From NCBI GenBank assembly GCA_003184365.1, contig NKYR01000057.1, positions 62,001 through 126,000 of the forward strand: 64,000 nucleotides of DNA, in the 5' to 3' direction. The stretch comes from Evernia prunastri (taxonomy: Eukaryota; Ascomycota; Lecanoromycetes; Lecanorales; Parmeliaceae). Below, one piece after another: positions 32,554 through 44,299 of this stretch. The notes below the pieces were generated by a model. The model ran no database searches, had not been told where the DNA came from, and worked only from the letters and a program-made list of their open reading frames with translations. The position numbers and the translations under genes are program-made. Numbering within the stretch: the first letter of the stretch is position 1; each line of letters starts with the position of its first letter.

Positions 32554-34142
32554 ATGGGGGGACGCGCAACCAGAAGGCGTGTTGGCAGCTCCTCCACCAT
32601 CTCAAATGCTGCATTCAGCGAAAGGACTTTCCCCAAGTACCCTTCAGCCCCAGCAACTACAGAGGATAAGCGAAAGTGGAAGGGTTTCTGCGAAATCGAG
32701 TCAGAACCAGTGTGTTTTCTCCATGCGTGAAGTATCAAGGTGTCGATGCGTGCTTACAGCATTTGCAGGCTTTCTTTAACATTATGCTCAAGAAGTTCGG
32801 AGTCCAAGGCGTCAAAGTGCAAGAGATAGTCTCTTTAGATGATGACATACTTGCATTTCTACCGTGAGCGCCTTCCCATACTGCTTCTTCCCTATGGCAA
32901 GATACCCGAGGATCTGAGCTCCTACGTAGTCGGCCCGTCTATGGTCTAATATTCTTGTTCAAATGGATTGAAGAGGATTCTGAGAAGCAAGAGCAAAGTT
33001 GTCCAGAAGGGGTTTGGTTTGCCAACCAGGTCAGATTCTTGAATCCATCGCTAGTCATACTATCTGAAAACGTATAGACCATCAACAATGCGTGTGCGAG
33101 TGTCGCACTACTAAATATTGTCAACAACGTTCCAAGCCTTGAATTGGGAGAAAGTCTTCATGGATTCAAGGTATTTACTGCCAACTTCACCCCGGCTTTA
33201 CGGGGTGACGCTATAGGGAATTTCGATTTCGTTAAAGAAGTCCACAATTCGTTTGCAAGGTACGTGAAGTCCTGAGATATCGTACTGCGTCATGCTTCTC
33301 TGTTGCACACCTAGCATCCTTGCAAATTTTTCTTTGGCAGAAGACGGAGACTCAGGATATCGGCAGGAAAATGGACATGTTAAATGCGGACCTCCTCCTC
33401 AAAAATGAAGCTACAGCGAAGAAAGGGAAGAAAAGAACAGCAGATGAAGACGAGAATGAAGGAGGTTTTCATTTCATTGCCTTCATGCCTATTGACGACC
33501 AACTTTGGAAGCTTGATGGACTTGAACGCCAACCGATGTGTCTTGGTCAGCGCCAATTGCCCTCCCACAATTCGATGATGCTGACGGTGTAATGCAGGGT
33601 CAGTACAGGGCGACTGGCTCAGTCAAGCAAAGCCCGACATCGAGGCTCGTATGGCCCAGTACGAAGAGGGACACATCGAGTTTGCCATTCTAAGTATTGT
33701 TCGGGATCCGCTGCTTGAAATGATACCTGCTCTCGCTGAGAACGTTAAAGCCATAAATGCACTGTCGGCTCGATTAGATATTGTCAAGCCCGGGTGGGAA
33801 GAATTCATCGACTCCTCAACCATTAGTGCAACTGCGAGCACACACGGCTTGATAACAAAGTCCAACTTGGCTTATGGCCTCACACAAAAGTTGCTTAACC
33901 AGGCTGAAGTGTCTCAGGTAGTGGTGGATCTCTGCCACGGTGATGTCGCGTCAGATATCCTCGGGCACCGTGAGCAATTGATCACGACGCAAGCTGGTCT
34001 ACGAGTGTCAATCAGAGATGAAATGCAGTCCAACCAATCGGACGAGGAAAGAGCCGCATCTCGAACATGTGATTATGGAGCGAGGATGCAAAATTTCGTG
34101 CGGAAAATGAGGGTCAAGAAGCAGTCATTAAACGAAGTGTAG
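32554..34142 (+). CDS. UCH37/BAP1-like ubiquitin C-terminal hydrolase
   Basis: Six exons: 32554-32709, 32769-32863, 32930-33029, 33078-33259, 33367-33545, 33598-34142; 418 residues. The peptidase C12 core begins KRKWKGFCEIESEP and shows the full catalytic set: oxyanion Gln117 (VWFANQ), Cys123 (NNACAS), His213 (FHFIAF) and Asp228 (LWKLDGL). The region ALRGDAIGNFDFVKEVHNSFAR is the active-site crossover. A C-terminal helical part with a basic end follows, as in the ULD of UCH37/BAP1, and S. pombe Uch2 is the nearest well-studied relative. UCH37-type enzymes work with the proteasome or INO80, BAP1-type on histone H2A; which applies here cannot be told from sequence alone. The ATG at 32554 is the first in frame; the long 107-nt intron before exon 5 is required to keep the core intact. 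Confidence 0.87.
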
Positions 34143-34796
34143 TCATTTGTGTTCTGTTGAGATACCCCAAAATGGATCAAATTAAATACTCTACCAGCGC
34201 GAGACGAGAAGAGTGACTTTTTCCGTATTCACAGCTTTGTTTGCATTTCATCTTACTCCGTAAAGTACTCTAGAGTTGCAGCGCTTGAAACCCAAATACT
34301 AATTATAATCCTTGGGGGTCTAATCAAAAGCTGCCACTTCATGACGACTTTTTATTATAATCTAGAAGTTTCATTGCTTGTACTCACCATGCAGTGACGC
34401 CAAACGGTTAGTCTATCGGTTTTTAGGATGTTCCGTCTTCGGTGTTGCAAGTAAAATCACAAAGTGGTGAAGTAAGATCTTAAAGTACGTTAATCAAATT
34501 GTGACCGCCAAGATTGTCTTACAGTTTACTCTACTAGATTAGATTTAGCCTCCTACAGGCCCACGGCCTGCAGTACTACTCAGTAGGTACCTGCGCGTAC
34601 CCATAATGAGCAGATTACACGACTATAGATCTGACATGGCATGCAAAACGCGCTCTTTAAGTCACAACAGTTAAGCATTCAGTTCACTGGCAGATCAGAT
34701 CGGCTCCGCCCTTGCTTAAGTCTATGTAATTATTATCAACACAAGTACGGAGCCCACGAATTCAATTAGTGAAACTTGTGGTTTTGGGGGCTTATT
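34143..34796. other. Intergenic, nothing recognised
   Basis: About 650 bp of AT-rich sequence after the hydrolase gene with no plausible frame, repeat or RNA gene visible. Confidence 0.4.
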
Positions 34797-35362
34797 TACG
34801 GCGGACGATGATTGACACTCCAACAAAACCAAGAGCTCTATCAAAATCTGATCAGTTTTTTTTTTCTGCTCGACTTTTTTCTTTACGTTAAACTTCTATA
34901 GCTATTATTCTAGAATCTTACTTAAAAGAATACTCTTCGAGGATAATTCTTAGGGGACGCTCTTCGGGGAGCTCTTCGGGGGGCTCTTCGGGGAGCTTTT
35001 AGAAGGGGTTCTTCGGGGGAGATTCTTCGGGGGGGTTCTTCGGGGGGACGAATTTAAAATACGGTATTTTAAATTTAGAGTTCACGCTTAGTCTCATAAG
35101 GCTGATTTAAAGTTTTCTTCTTCTCGTTTTTTCCGTACGAACTTGTCACGAAATTTTTTGGAATTTTTTTGAGGGGGTACCTAAAGAACCTCCCCCGAAG
35201 AACCCCCCCGAAGAGCGTCCCCTAAAAGTATATCTCGAAGAATACTTAATTATCGTTCGTTGTAAAAAGTTTTGACATAGAAAAATAAGAGGAGAAATTT
35301 TTTTTTGTCGAGTTTTGATGGAGCTCTTGGTTTTGTCGGAGTGTCAATCATCGTCCGCCGTA
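34797..35362. mobile_element. 562-bp MITE with TA target duplication and hairpin structure
   Basis: The element runs 34799-35360 and is flanked on both sides by TA. Its ends are inverted repeats starting CGGCGGACGATGATTGACACTCC; over the first ~47 bp I count two mismatches. Similarity between the arms continues inward past position 150: the block AGGGGACGCTCTTCGGGG at about 34952-34969 recurs inverted near 35205-35222. The centre (35051-35075) is a perfect 12-bp palindrome with a one-base spacer. Between 34959 and 35047 there are about seven tandem copies of a CTCTTCGGGG-type unit. No transposase is encoded. TA duplication with long inverted repeats points to a Tc1/mariner-type non-autonomous element. 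Confidence 0.85.
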
Positions 35363-35782
35363 TTATTTCGGGGCCGCGCACCCCCGAGGAAAAATATGTG
35401 AGAGTCTGTCAAGGGTGGAAAATCTTCAATCGAATACCGCTCAATCGATAGCAAGTCAAATCAGATACGTAATTGTTCTTATATTATTAGAATGCGCAAA
35501 TTAAGCTTTATGTAGCCCGTCGGAATTCGGCGCCTACTTTTCTGATTGAGATGCTCTAAGTAGATTTAGTCACTTCCATAGATGAATCAGGTAGGTAGTC
35601 ACAATATGTGACCTAACCAATGGAGGTTTGAACAATCTTGCGCTCCCCGTTCGGCAACAGATTCTTCTCCAAGTTAGGTGCAGGTTCGAGGCTTCTTCTA
35701 TTGGCCCGATTCATCGACTTCAAGTCTGACATGGTCTTATTTAAGAGCTCCGCAGTCTTCAAGCTCGATAGTCTATACCTAC
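35363..35782. other. Intergenic and upstream region
   Basis: 420 bp between the MITE and the next start codon. No feature recognised apart from the expected promoter of the downstream gene. Confidence 0.4.
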
Positions 35783-36934
35783 ATGATGGAAAGATCTGCT
35801 GACCCATCACTGCAATCCGATATTGACGAGTGGATCCTTGATTACCTCGTATTCTCAGGTGTCAAGGCTGTGTTGGAGGAGTTCAAAGGCTCGAAAGGTG
35901 GGCCCGGTGATGCATACAATCAGCAAGATCGATCGAGGGTGTGCATACAGCTTGTCGACTGTAAGTATCGCTGAATAGCTACCAAAACCGTCCTGCCGAG
36001 CTCATGCCAGAAACAGCCTTCTTCACAACGTTCTGTGCAATGCATCCAGACCATCATGCGAGCTTGGACTTAAAATATCGCTTACGACTTCTCAAATTCA
36101 CTGTGATGTTCACAAAGCGTTCAGCGCCAGCAGAGATAAATTCTCCAGGGCTAATTCTGCGAGATCTACGGCATCAGCGTCAAAAGCAAGCTGTTTCTTT
36201 CCGTTCCGGCGATAACGATTTCGCCGCTTTATACTTTCCTGACTTGACCGGTTATCTCGCGCCCTTAGATGCTATGGAGGTCAAGAAAGAACACACAGGT
36301 CACGAATCTACGGTTGGTAACGGACTGTCAGGAACGCATCGGCTCTATCGCCCTGTAATATCTTTACTTGACACGATTCCTCAGTTCATGGCCGTTTCAG
36401 CAGCCCAGATGTCGATGCAAGAAGGTACAATAACCGAGACCTGGATGAGACTGGCAGCAGGCTATATGGCACAAGCCGTGGCCGAACAGTACCTCGTCTA
36501 CGGATCTCAGCGTCAGGATGTCCTTCAGGATGCTTTTTCATGGGGCTTCGACCCAGGCTGTGGTGCAGAGGAAGGAACCGACGAGTTCCAGATAAATGCC
36601 ATGTTTTGGGGTGTGGATGCGGTCGTAGACGGCTGGGACACAATCCGCGATGAGCATACGCAGGCTGTAAGTCTGGATTCAAGATTCGCTGTGCGCATTA
36701 CTCACGAGTTTTGTGCTGCAGCTCATACCTCCAGCAGGGACTGACTTGCAGACGCACCTTTGTACTCTGATGGAAAATGACCTCTCCGTTGACGAATTCG
36801 AGCGACGGCTCATGGACTTCTTGGAGAAAATGCTAATGGGTCAATCAAAACCCCTGCTATTACAAATTGAATCAGGCAAGATTGATGGTCTAACACGTAA
36901 GGAGATGAAAGAATTTTTGAGGCGATTGGTATGA
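35783..36934 (+). CDS. Conserved fungal protein of unknown function
   Basis: Three exons: 35783-35960, 36050-36666, 36722-36934; 335 residues. The protein starts MMERSADPSLQSDIDEWILDY. It contains DLTGYLAPLDAM, LYRPVISLLDTIPQF and a well-kept block TWMRLAAGYMAQAVAEQYL, and ends EFLRRLV. It is soluble-looking, rich in Leu and acidic residues, with no signal peptide or membrane segment. I have an impression of similar hypothetical proteins in other filamentous ascomycetes but can attach no function. Splice choice: the acceptor before exon 2 (catccag) is the only one that keeps the frame open from exon 1. The gene is co-directional with the hydrolase upstream and faces the F-box gene tail-to-tail (298 bp). 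Confidence 0.7.
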
Positions 36935-37232
36935 CATGAACATTTCCGAACAATCATTTTCGGGAGACCCCTTTGAGCGTTGATGTCTGTTCTACGTGAC
37001 ATTGATCCTTTCATTCTAAGAAGCTGCTGATAACAAGATGGATAGTACTAGAAAGATCCTCTGTTAATATTCTTCATCCCTCCTTGATGGCCTTTGCCGG
37101 CACCCAGGACACCTTACTCAGGTAGGATTTGGCGTACTGCCAAGAAGCGCAACACTACTTATTAGCCTATGGCTCCACCTTCTAATCTCCTCCTAAGTGG
37201 CACGACGAAAGCTCTTGACTGTAAGTCGAGCA

Positions 37233-39132
37233 CTAATCGTCTGGATACTCGTCATCAATGTTGCTAACAAATATGCCATTTGTCGTGTCCCATCTCTTGA
37301 AATATTGGCCCGCTAAAGCCATCAGGTCTTCGCCGGGGTCCTCCTGCACTAGCGCGATATTCTCCTCGGCAACGTATCGTACGGATTTGTCTTCGGCTCT
37401 GGAGACGGATGATTAATAGGCAACTTAACGATCTATCAGATGTTCACTTACAGCACGTGATAGAAACCCTGATACTTGCCCCTTGGCAATTCGTGTACGC
37501 CCATATGTGCCATCCAGAGGTCTGTAGCAGTGCATTCAATATCCCAGCCAGTAATAACGGCCTTGTAACGATACCGTTTGTGATGAAAAATCTGCCCAAC
37601 TTTATGTTGGACGTTGTGCGACGAGTCTGACGTACGACTTTTAACGTCTTTGGGCTTGTGATCGGTTGCGCGGATAATGTTGATGGCACCTTGTAATCGC
37701 TCACGTTGAGTGCGGTCAACAGCCAAGGGAAGGATGTACTTTTGAATTAGCCAAGTATCTGTGAGGAAGTATTTCTGTAAAAGTTCCGTAATGTGACTCA
37801 AACAACTTGCGCGTTGCGCGTCAGCTGTGATCAGTCCATCTTCTGGCAGGAGTAATGATGCCCAGACTGCAGCGTAGAACGCGCCATCCGCATCGGGAAA
37901 AGAATGGCCTGCCCTGTGGTCGCGACGAATGGCCTGAAGTGAGGTGATGATGTTCTTGGCGCATCGTCGAACGATCTCGGTGGTTGACGAAGCACCCAGC
38001 AGTTCCGGAAATTTTGATGCGGAGATGCCTAGACTTTGAAGTTGTGCTCGGAGATCCTTCACGTGAACTTCTTGGTTAGATCTGAAGGGATCCAGGTACA
38101 TTGACTCCGATGGCATACCGGTCTCTGTAGGTCGTCCGTCCATTGAGCGACCTGGCAAAGGTTTGATAATGGCAAGCACGTGGAAAGGGAATCCACAAGG
38201 CTGGGCGTCAATACCAAGTCTTTGCGCCACGCAGCAATATATGGCCACTGATACGAGAGGTAAAGATGAGTGTGATCCATCTTGCAAGGCAATACCAATG
38301 AAGTTGTTCTGCAGATCGTGGTAGTGAGAGTTGCCACTGATGCCCGTCAAACCGTATTTCCTCAAGAAGTCCGCGAGCGCTATAGCCTTTTTTTGTGGTG
38401 ATAGGTCCGTAAATTCTGGGATTTCGCTGCAGACTTGCTGTGCAATATTGTCAAGCCGAGTGGCCACCTGTAATTCTTAGCTGCGATAGCAGGTTTTTCA
38501 TCTTCGGTACACACATCTTCGAAGTCGCCACCTCTCTCGTGCAAGACAAACATGTCGAAGGCAGCAAGTGCTCTCTCCAGTGGCACCACATTCCCTTCGT
38601 AAAGTCTAAACCACTCTCTAACAGCCATGCTTCTGTGCAAGCCTCCAAGGATGGCGTCGCTGTAGAACCTAATGTGGACTTAGCGATCAATCCTCGCGCA
38701 ACCGATTCTCATTGAGCAATACCTTCGAGCCAGGACATCTTCAGCATCATCGCCAACATTCAGATGTTGAAGTAAAGCATCTTTTGCATCATAGCCATAA
38801 CCTAAAATCCTTTCAACCTTCTCAATCCGCTTCATCTGGCTAGCAAGGATGCTGTTGACATCACGCGTGGTTGAACATTCAATGATGTAACGGTCGGAGA
38901 AGAGCTTCTTCCAATTCGATTCAGGGGCAGCTCCCGATAGCTTCTGTTGTAGGTCGTGTTCCGGGCTCCAGTACTTGAAATGGGTACGGCAGTGATCCCG
39001 CCACAGAAGAGGCTGTGGGAGATCATTGAACTTGCGGGAAACTGTCTGGACGGTAGGCACAGACAGGGGAGGAATATAAGATATGATCTGATGGAAGATT
39101 TCGATAGGAAGCTCACTGAGCGTGATTGCCAT
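37233..39132 (-). CDS. F-box protein with transglutaminase-like and YccV domains (FBXO21-like)
   Basis: Four exons: 39132-38723, 38668-38515, 38467-37452, 37398-37233; 581 residues. The F-box is at residues ~3-45 (LSELPIEIFHQIISYIPP...LWRDHC). The middle (LDNIAQQV...ALADFLRKYGLTG, YLSISVAIYCCVAQRLGIDAQPCGFPFHVL) is the SirB1/transglutaminase-like domain seen in FBXO21. The C-terminus is a YccV/HspQ-like domain: KVGQIFHHKRYRYKAVITGWD, LPRGKYQGFYHVL, and after the last intron YFKRWD and FVSNIDDEYPDD. The same three-domain order occurs in human FBXO21, a substrate receptor of SCF ubiquitin ligases. Targets here are unknown. All exon phases agree. Divergent from jjj1 with only 195 bp between starts. 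Confidence 0.88.
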
Positions 39133-39327
39133 GGTTTTATCAGTAGTATGATTCCTTGAAGTGCTAGAGACAGCTATTTATTTGTCCACGAATGTGAGCA
39201 GAACCAAGTTTCTCTTGCCGAGGTTGCCACGCTGCGCTCGGGCGAATGTGAGCCCTAACCCTAAGATGTTGATGTTTCTTCTCAAGAATACATCAGGACG
39301 TGGTTATTTGCGCAACAATTCTCCAAC
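39133..39327. promoter_or_regulatory. Shared divergent promoter, F-box gene and jjj1
   Basis: 195 bp between diverging starts, one of the two shortest shared promoters in the window. It contains a telomere-box-like CCCTAACCCTAA at about 39252-39263; such motifs occur upstream of translation and ribosome-assembly genes in fungi, which would suit jjj1. That link is inference. Confidence 0.5.
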
Positions 39328-41028
39328 ATGGGTGCAAATCAGTCGTCTGATGCGGACGACAGTAGTGAACCGGGGCGTCGGGCCCCTGAGTACTACGAGC
39401 TTCTTGGGATTGATCGTCAAGCTTCTGAAGATGAGTGAGTGCATTTGAATCTGCAGATCGGTCCTCTAGTTGAACCGCGTTCAAGGATCAAGAAAGCGTA
39501 CCGCAAAAAGGCTTTGGAGCTGCATCCAGATCGCAATTACGGAAACGTCGAGGCAACCACAAAACAATTCGCAGATGTGCAGTCCGCCTACGAGATCTTA
39601 TCAGACCCGCAAGAAAGGGCTTGGTACGACTCACATCGAGATGCTATACTTCGTAACGGAAACACTGTCTTCGGGGAACATTATGAGCACAATGTCCGCA
39701 TCACAACAGCAGATGATATAATGAGGATGTTCACAAATTTCCGCGGGAAATTGGATTTGACAGACTCCGATGTGGGATTCTACGCTGTCCTCAGACGGAC
39801 GTTTGATACTCTTGCGAGGGAGGAGGAGCTAGTATGTCAATGGGATGGTCTTGATCCTATCAAATATCCCTCCTTCGGCCATGCACATGACGCCTACGAT
39901 GATATTGTCAGGCCATTCTATGCTGCATGGCACGGATTTGCAACTAAGAAAAGCTTCTCTTGGGAGGACGTCTATCGCTACTCTGAAGCCCCAGATCGAC
40001 GAGTAAGACGTATGATGGAAAAAGAAAACAAGCGCTTCCGGGAGGAAAGTATTCGAGAGTTCAACAACGCGGTTCGATCACTCGTAGCGTTGGTAAAAAA
40101 GCGTGACCCCAGATTCAAGCCCAACACACAGAGTGAAGCCGAACGGCAGAAGCTGCTGAGGGATACTGCTATCGCTCAAGCAGCTAGGTCAAGGGCAGCT
40201 AATCAAGCCAATCAGGCACAATATGAATCCATGCCAGGATGGATGAGAACCAGCGAGAATCAAGAGCCCGCGACTTCTGACGAGTCCGAAGAGGCCGCCC
40301 AGGAACAATTTGAGTGTGTGGTGTGCAAGAAGAGCTTCAAAAGTGAGAAGCAGTACGAAGTCCACGAGAAAAGCAGGAAGCACATCAGGGCCGTGCAGCA
40401 TCTCAAAAGGCAGATGCATCAGGAAGACAGGGAACTTCACTTTGAGGAGCCAGCTAAAGTTAGCTCACAACAGCCTGACAACAGTAATCGAGTGGAAATC
40501 GAAGAGGGTGATGTACTGCCTGACGTGGAGGATGCAGTCAAGCAGAAGGATGACACTAGTCTCTTAAATGTCGAGTCCAACCAGCAGTCAGATATAGAAA
40601 CGCTAGACGGTCCCAAAGCGAGCCCTCAAGAGTCTCTAGATGATATCTCAACTCTAATCTCTGCTAACGACTTCCCCAAAAATTCCGCTAATGACGAGTA
40701 CACAAGTCGTGAACCATTAGAAGAGCGTACCCTCGGTGACTCAGAAAAGGCACTACACGAGGACATCGATCATTTATCCCAAACACTTGCTTCGAAGTCG
40801 CTGAACCAAGACAGTGATGCGAGTGCGCAGCCAAGGATGGGCAAGGCTAAGGAGAAGCGATCCAAGAAAGCTGCTCAGCAGTGCACAGCGAATTCAGGAT
40901 CTGGAGTAGACGTCAAGTGTGCGGCCTGCCAGGCTGGGTTCCCCTCAAAGACAAAGCTCTTCAATCATATCAAAGACCTGGGTCACGCACAGCCGGTCTC
41001 AAAGGTAGGGAAAGGAAAGAAGCGATGA
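39328..41028 (+). CDS. jjj1: Jjj1-like DnaJ protein with C2H2 zinc fingers
   Basis: Two exons: 39328-39434 and 39486-41028; 549 residues. The J domain starts YYELLGIDRQASEDEIKKAY, with HPD at residues 49-51, across the single 51-nt intron. The Jjj1-type extension follows (FYAVLRRTFDTLAREEE, YPSFGHAHDAYDDIVRPFY, VRRMMEKENKRFREE). A first C2H2 finger lies at about 40309-40383 (FECVVCKKSFKSEKQYEVHEKS..H) and a second at 40915-40985 (VKCAACQAGFPSKTKLFNHIKDLGH). The C-terminus is basic (GKGKKR). Yeast Jjj1 works with Hsp70 and Rei1 in late cytoplasmic 60S maturation, releasing Arx1. Domain order and length fit. Confidence 0.9.
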
Positions 41029-41674
41029 ACGCCGAATGGCAGAAAGGCTGCATCTTACATGTGAAGACCATCGTGGGGGAAATCAGCTAGTTGTTCTGGT
41101 TGAGCATTTGCATGGCGACGGCGTTGTATTGGAGAGACTGGATACCCCCACAGCTTGGAATATTGATTGAGAGCATTGCACTGGAATACCAACGATAACT
41201 CAGAGACATTTCTAGCACATCCATATAGACCAACAGATGTCGCTCTATTCTTGTAAGTCTACCTTACCCCTGAAGCTTGTCGTTGTCAAGCAACCCAGAA
41301 TTAGAAAGCAAAGAATTGTACCTACCTATTCACCTAGGAATCTTGTCATGTTGATTGAAATGTTACATGTAAGCAGTTGCAGTGCGTTTGGGAGTTTGTG
41401 GGGATCAATTCGAAAAGGGACTTTTCGAGTCTTGAAATCATAGCCGCTTTCCATAGTCTTAGTTCGATCTCTTGGACTGGCAGCTTCGAGCATATGATCG
41501 TGCTTCTTATCAACATGTCTCTATCCTAGCGGCTCAGCACGCAATGGGAGCTTTTAGTGCGACGCTCGAAATGATAGATTACCAGCCTCGACCAAACGAT
41601 GCATGAGCGGCACAGATACAGTAACCCATATACACCAGCGCGAACGTCTTAACGGGCTGCAAGAATATTGGACC
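41029..41674. other. Tail-to-tail intergenic region
   Basis: 646 bp between the jjj1 and sqs1 stops. No frame, repeat or RNA gene recognised. Confidence 0.4.
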
Positions 41675-44299
41675 CTAGCCCAAACCTGACCTGCTGATCT
41701 TTACCACTTGCTCCACCGGCTGTACAAGACCTCTAGTATTGTTCAGAGCACCGAGTGCTGTACCGGTACTCCAACCCATCTTCTCCAACATTGTCCTCCC
41801 TCTGTTCTCCTGGCCGATTTCTGGAGCCGCGGCCCCTACAACCTCACCATCTCTGTAAGAAACACCAGCACCGGCAGCTCCCCCACGGCGACCCCTACCT
41901 GTCAGGGTTCCCTTCAACTTGGCTTTGTCCGTGCGGGGAAGAAAACATCTCGAAGACAGCACAGACTCCGCGGTCTGTAAAGTCTCCTCGTTGTACTGCA
42001 TGGTACTAGAAGTTCTGTAGAGAATAGGAAAGCGTGAATTACCGCCGCCGATCGACTTAGACTTTAATTTGAAGGCATTGGCAATTTCATGCACCACCTT
42101 GCGTTCTCCATGAGCCATCGGCGGAAGCGCTAGACTAAAACATAATAAGAATTGACGGCGAGCCGTAAAGCTGAGGTGACGTACCTTTCCATTGATGATA
42201 TAAGGAAATCCCTGATCTCCTTCTTCACCTCAGTGATGGATATCCCCTCAGAGTACTTGGCTTTCATGTTAGGTTTATTTTTCCTGCCCATAAGTCCTTG
42301 TGCGCGAAGCTCTTCCCGCTCTTGCTTCCGCATCATCTTTTTAGTCCGATCCTTCTCCCAAGCTGTCTGTATCGACTGCTCCAGCTCTGAATCAGACAGC
42401 TCGAGTGAAAGCTTGCCGGGCCGACCCTTTGGTCTCTTACGCGGGCTCGGTCTCTGTTGATCCATGACATTAAAACCGTTGTAGAGGTCTTGGTCGAGAA
42501 CATCGGCGAATGCTGTTGCAGAAGGGAAATTGGAATGAGGCTGCTTCGTGCTTTTGCAGCTGGAAGGTGCTCGGGACGTTACTGCTCGTTCCCACAGCCT
42601 ATCGAATTGCAAGTCGTCTTTGTTGTCTGTTCCAACGTCTGCTCCGTCAAAGAGCATTAGATCACTGGACCCCAGCCCGAGCTCTTCCTGCTTTGTCAGC
42701 AACCTTGCTATTTGCTCATCCGTCATTCTTGTCTTCCTCCTATCTGCGAGGTTTCCTTCGTCCTCTTGGTCGTCCAAATCCTCTTGTAGGTCCTGTGCCA
42801 CTTGCTCGTCTACAGGGAGACTTGCATCGGACACATCGCTACCGTCAGGCAGACGGTTCAACTCTATCTGGTCCTCGAATTCTTGAATCAATGCCTGGGC
42901 GCCAGGAATCTCGAGTGAGTTAATGCGTAACCAGCGAGCATCATCGACAGTGTGATCTGCCCCAACTACGAGGTATTGCACTCCGGATGGTCTCTCGCGC
43001 TTCGCAAGAACCTGCTGGATGCTGTCTAAGGTCTCGTTCGATGTGCTTAGTTCGTCGAAATCCTCTAAGTCTGCGCTATCCCACTCGTTGGAGTTCGTCA
43101 AAGGATCTCTTCTTGAACGGACCGTCACGTGACATTGCACTTCATCCTGCCACTCAGCAGTGTCGGGACCACCAAGATCGCGTTGATTCAGCATAGAAGT
43201 TTCGACAAAAGCCGCCAAACCCCCTCCATCTCGAAGATTCGCTACGTAATCATCTAGGATCCCTTCGCTTTCGGTGTTCTTTCTTGGGTTGTTCTCGCAC
43301 CTTCTTCGCCCATTTTTGATTGCAGGGGACCCCGAATCCCCATTTAAATGGCCCGCTAGCCTCTCGGAATCTGCGGGTGAGAAGCCTTGTGGCCCCTTTT
43401 TTGGAGAGCCTTGAAACTTTTCCATCTTGATGTTTGCTGGGTCGTCTATCACCAAGGCGATGGAGCTACAATTCCCAGAGGGTTTTGAAATGTTTTGGGT
43501 TCCCTGTCCGTTGAGAACCTTCGATTTGGCGTCTGAGGTGTACTTCTGGTCGTGTTTATTGCATGAGTGCCGTCGACCGGTGAAAATTATAATTTCCCCA
43601 CTCGAATCGGAACCTGTAGGGGATGGCGAACGTCTCATTGTGGGTGGCGCAAGACCTGTGTAAACAGGCTCGGCTGCACCTATAAGATCGGTGAAGAAGA
43701 CCTCGCTGTTCACTTCCTCGTTTTTAAGACTCCGTTCAGCGCTGCCTTGCTTGGACATCGAATCGAAACCCTCTGACTTGACGCGAGGGGCTGGAAATGA
43801 TTGGGCGTTGCTCAAAGTCATGTTTGACATTTGTTTGTCAGGTGCCACCGTGTGTGTTGGGGAATGATTCCCTGAGGCGTTGGCGGTAGCTGTAATCTTT
43901 TTTCGAAGAGAGCTCTCCGTGGCTTCACTACCGTTTTCACTCCTCTGGATAACGGGATTGAGATCCTCGGCAGTAGAGGTGCCCGCACTCACGAATGCAA
44001 TGCGAGAATTCCGGAGTTTAAGATCTGAATTCCATGTATGATGACGACGTTCTGTGTTACGAGCTTCTTCACTTAACGAATAATGTGATTGAACGAACCC
44101 TTGCTTCACGTGTAAGTCGCATGGTTCCCTCTAGAAACACGATCCTTATTCACTGACCATTTTGCTTCCTTGTATTAAGGTGGCTGTCGTTCGTAGAGGC
44201 CACAAAAGAAGCACGTAAACCACCGCGAGCATCCGCTTTGTTTGAGGAAAGCCTACCTCCACCCTTGCCTCGCACGGCCCCCCTACCCCTTCCCCCCAT
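41675..44299 (-). CDS. sqs1: Sqs1-like R3H and G-patch protein
   Basis: Three exons: 44299-44158, 44099-42185, 42134-41675; 838 residues. The N-terminus is Gly/Arg-rich (MGGRGRGAVRGKGGGR). A conserved motif SLSEEARNTERRHH..WNSDLKLRNSRIAFVSAG follows, then a long acidic, disordered middle. Near the end come a helical region with AWEKDRTKKMMRKQEREELRAQG, an R3H domain (MAHGERKVVHEIANAFKLKSKS) and a terminal G-patch (GRTMLEKMGWSTGTALG). This is the order of Sqs1/Pfa1, which stimulates the helicase Prp43 in splicing and ribosome assembly. The small first exon was placed because it supplies the expected RGG start and joins in phase. Divergent from atg4. Confidence 0.88.
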
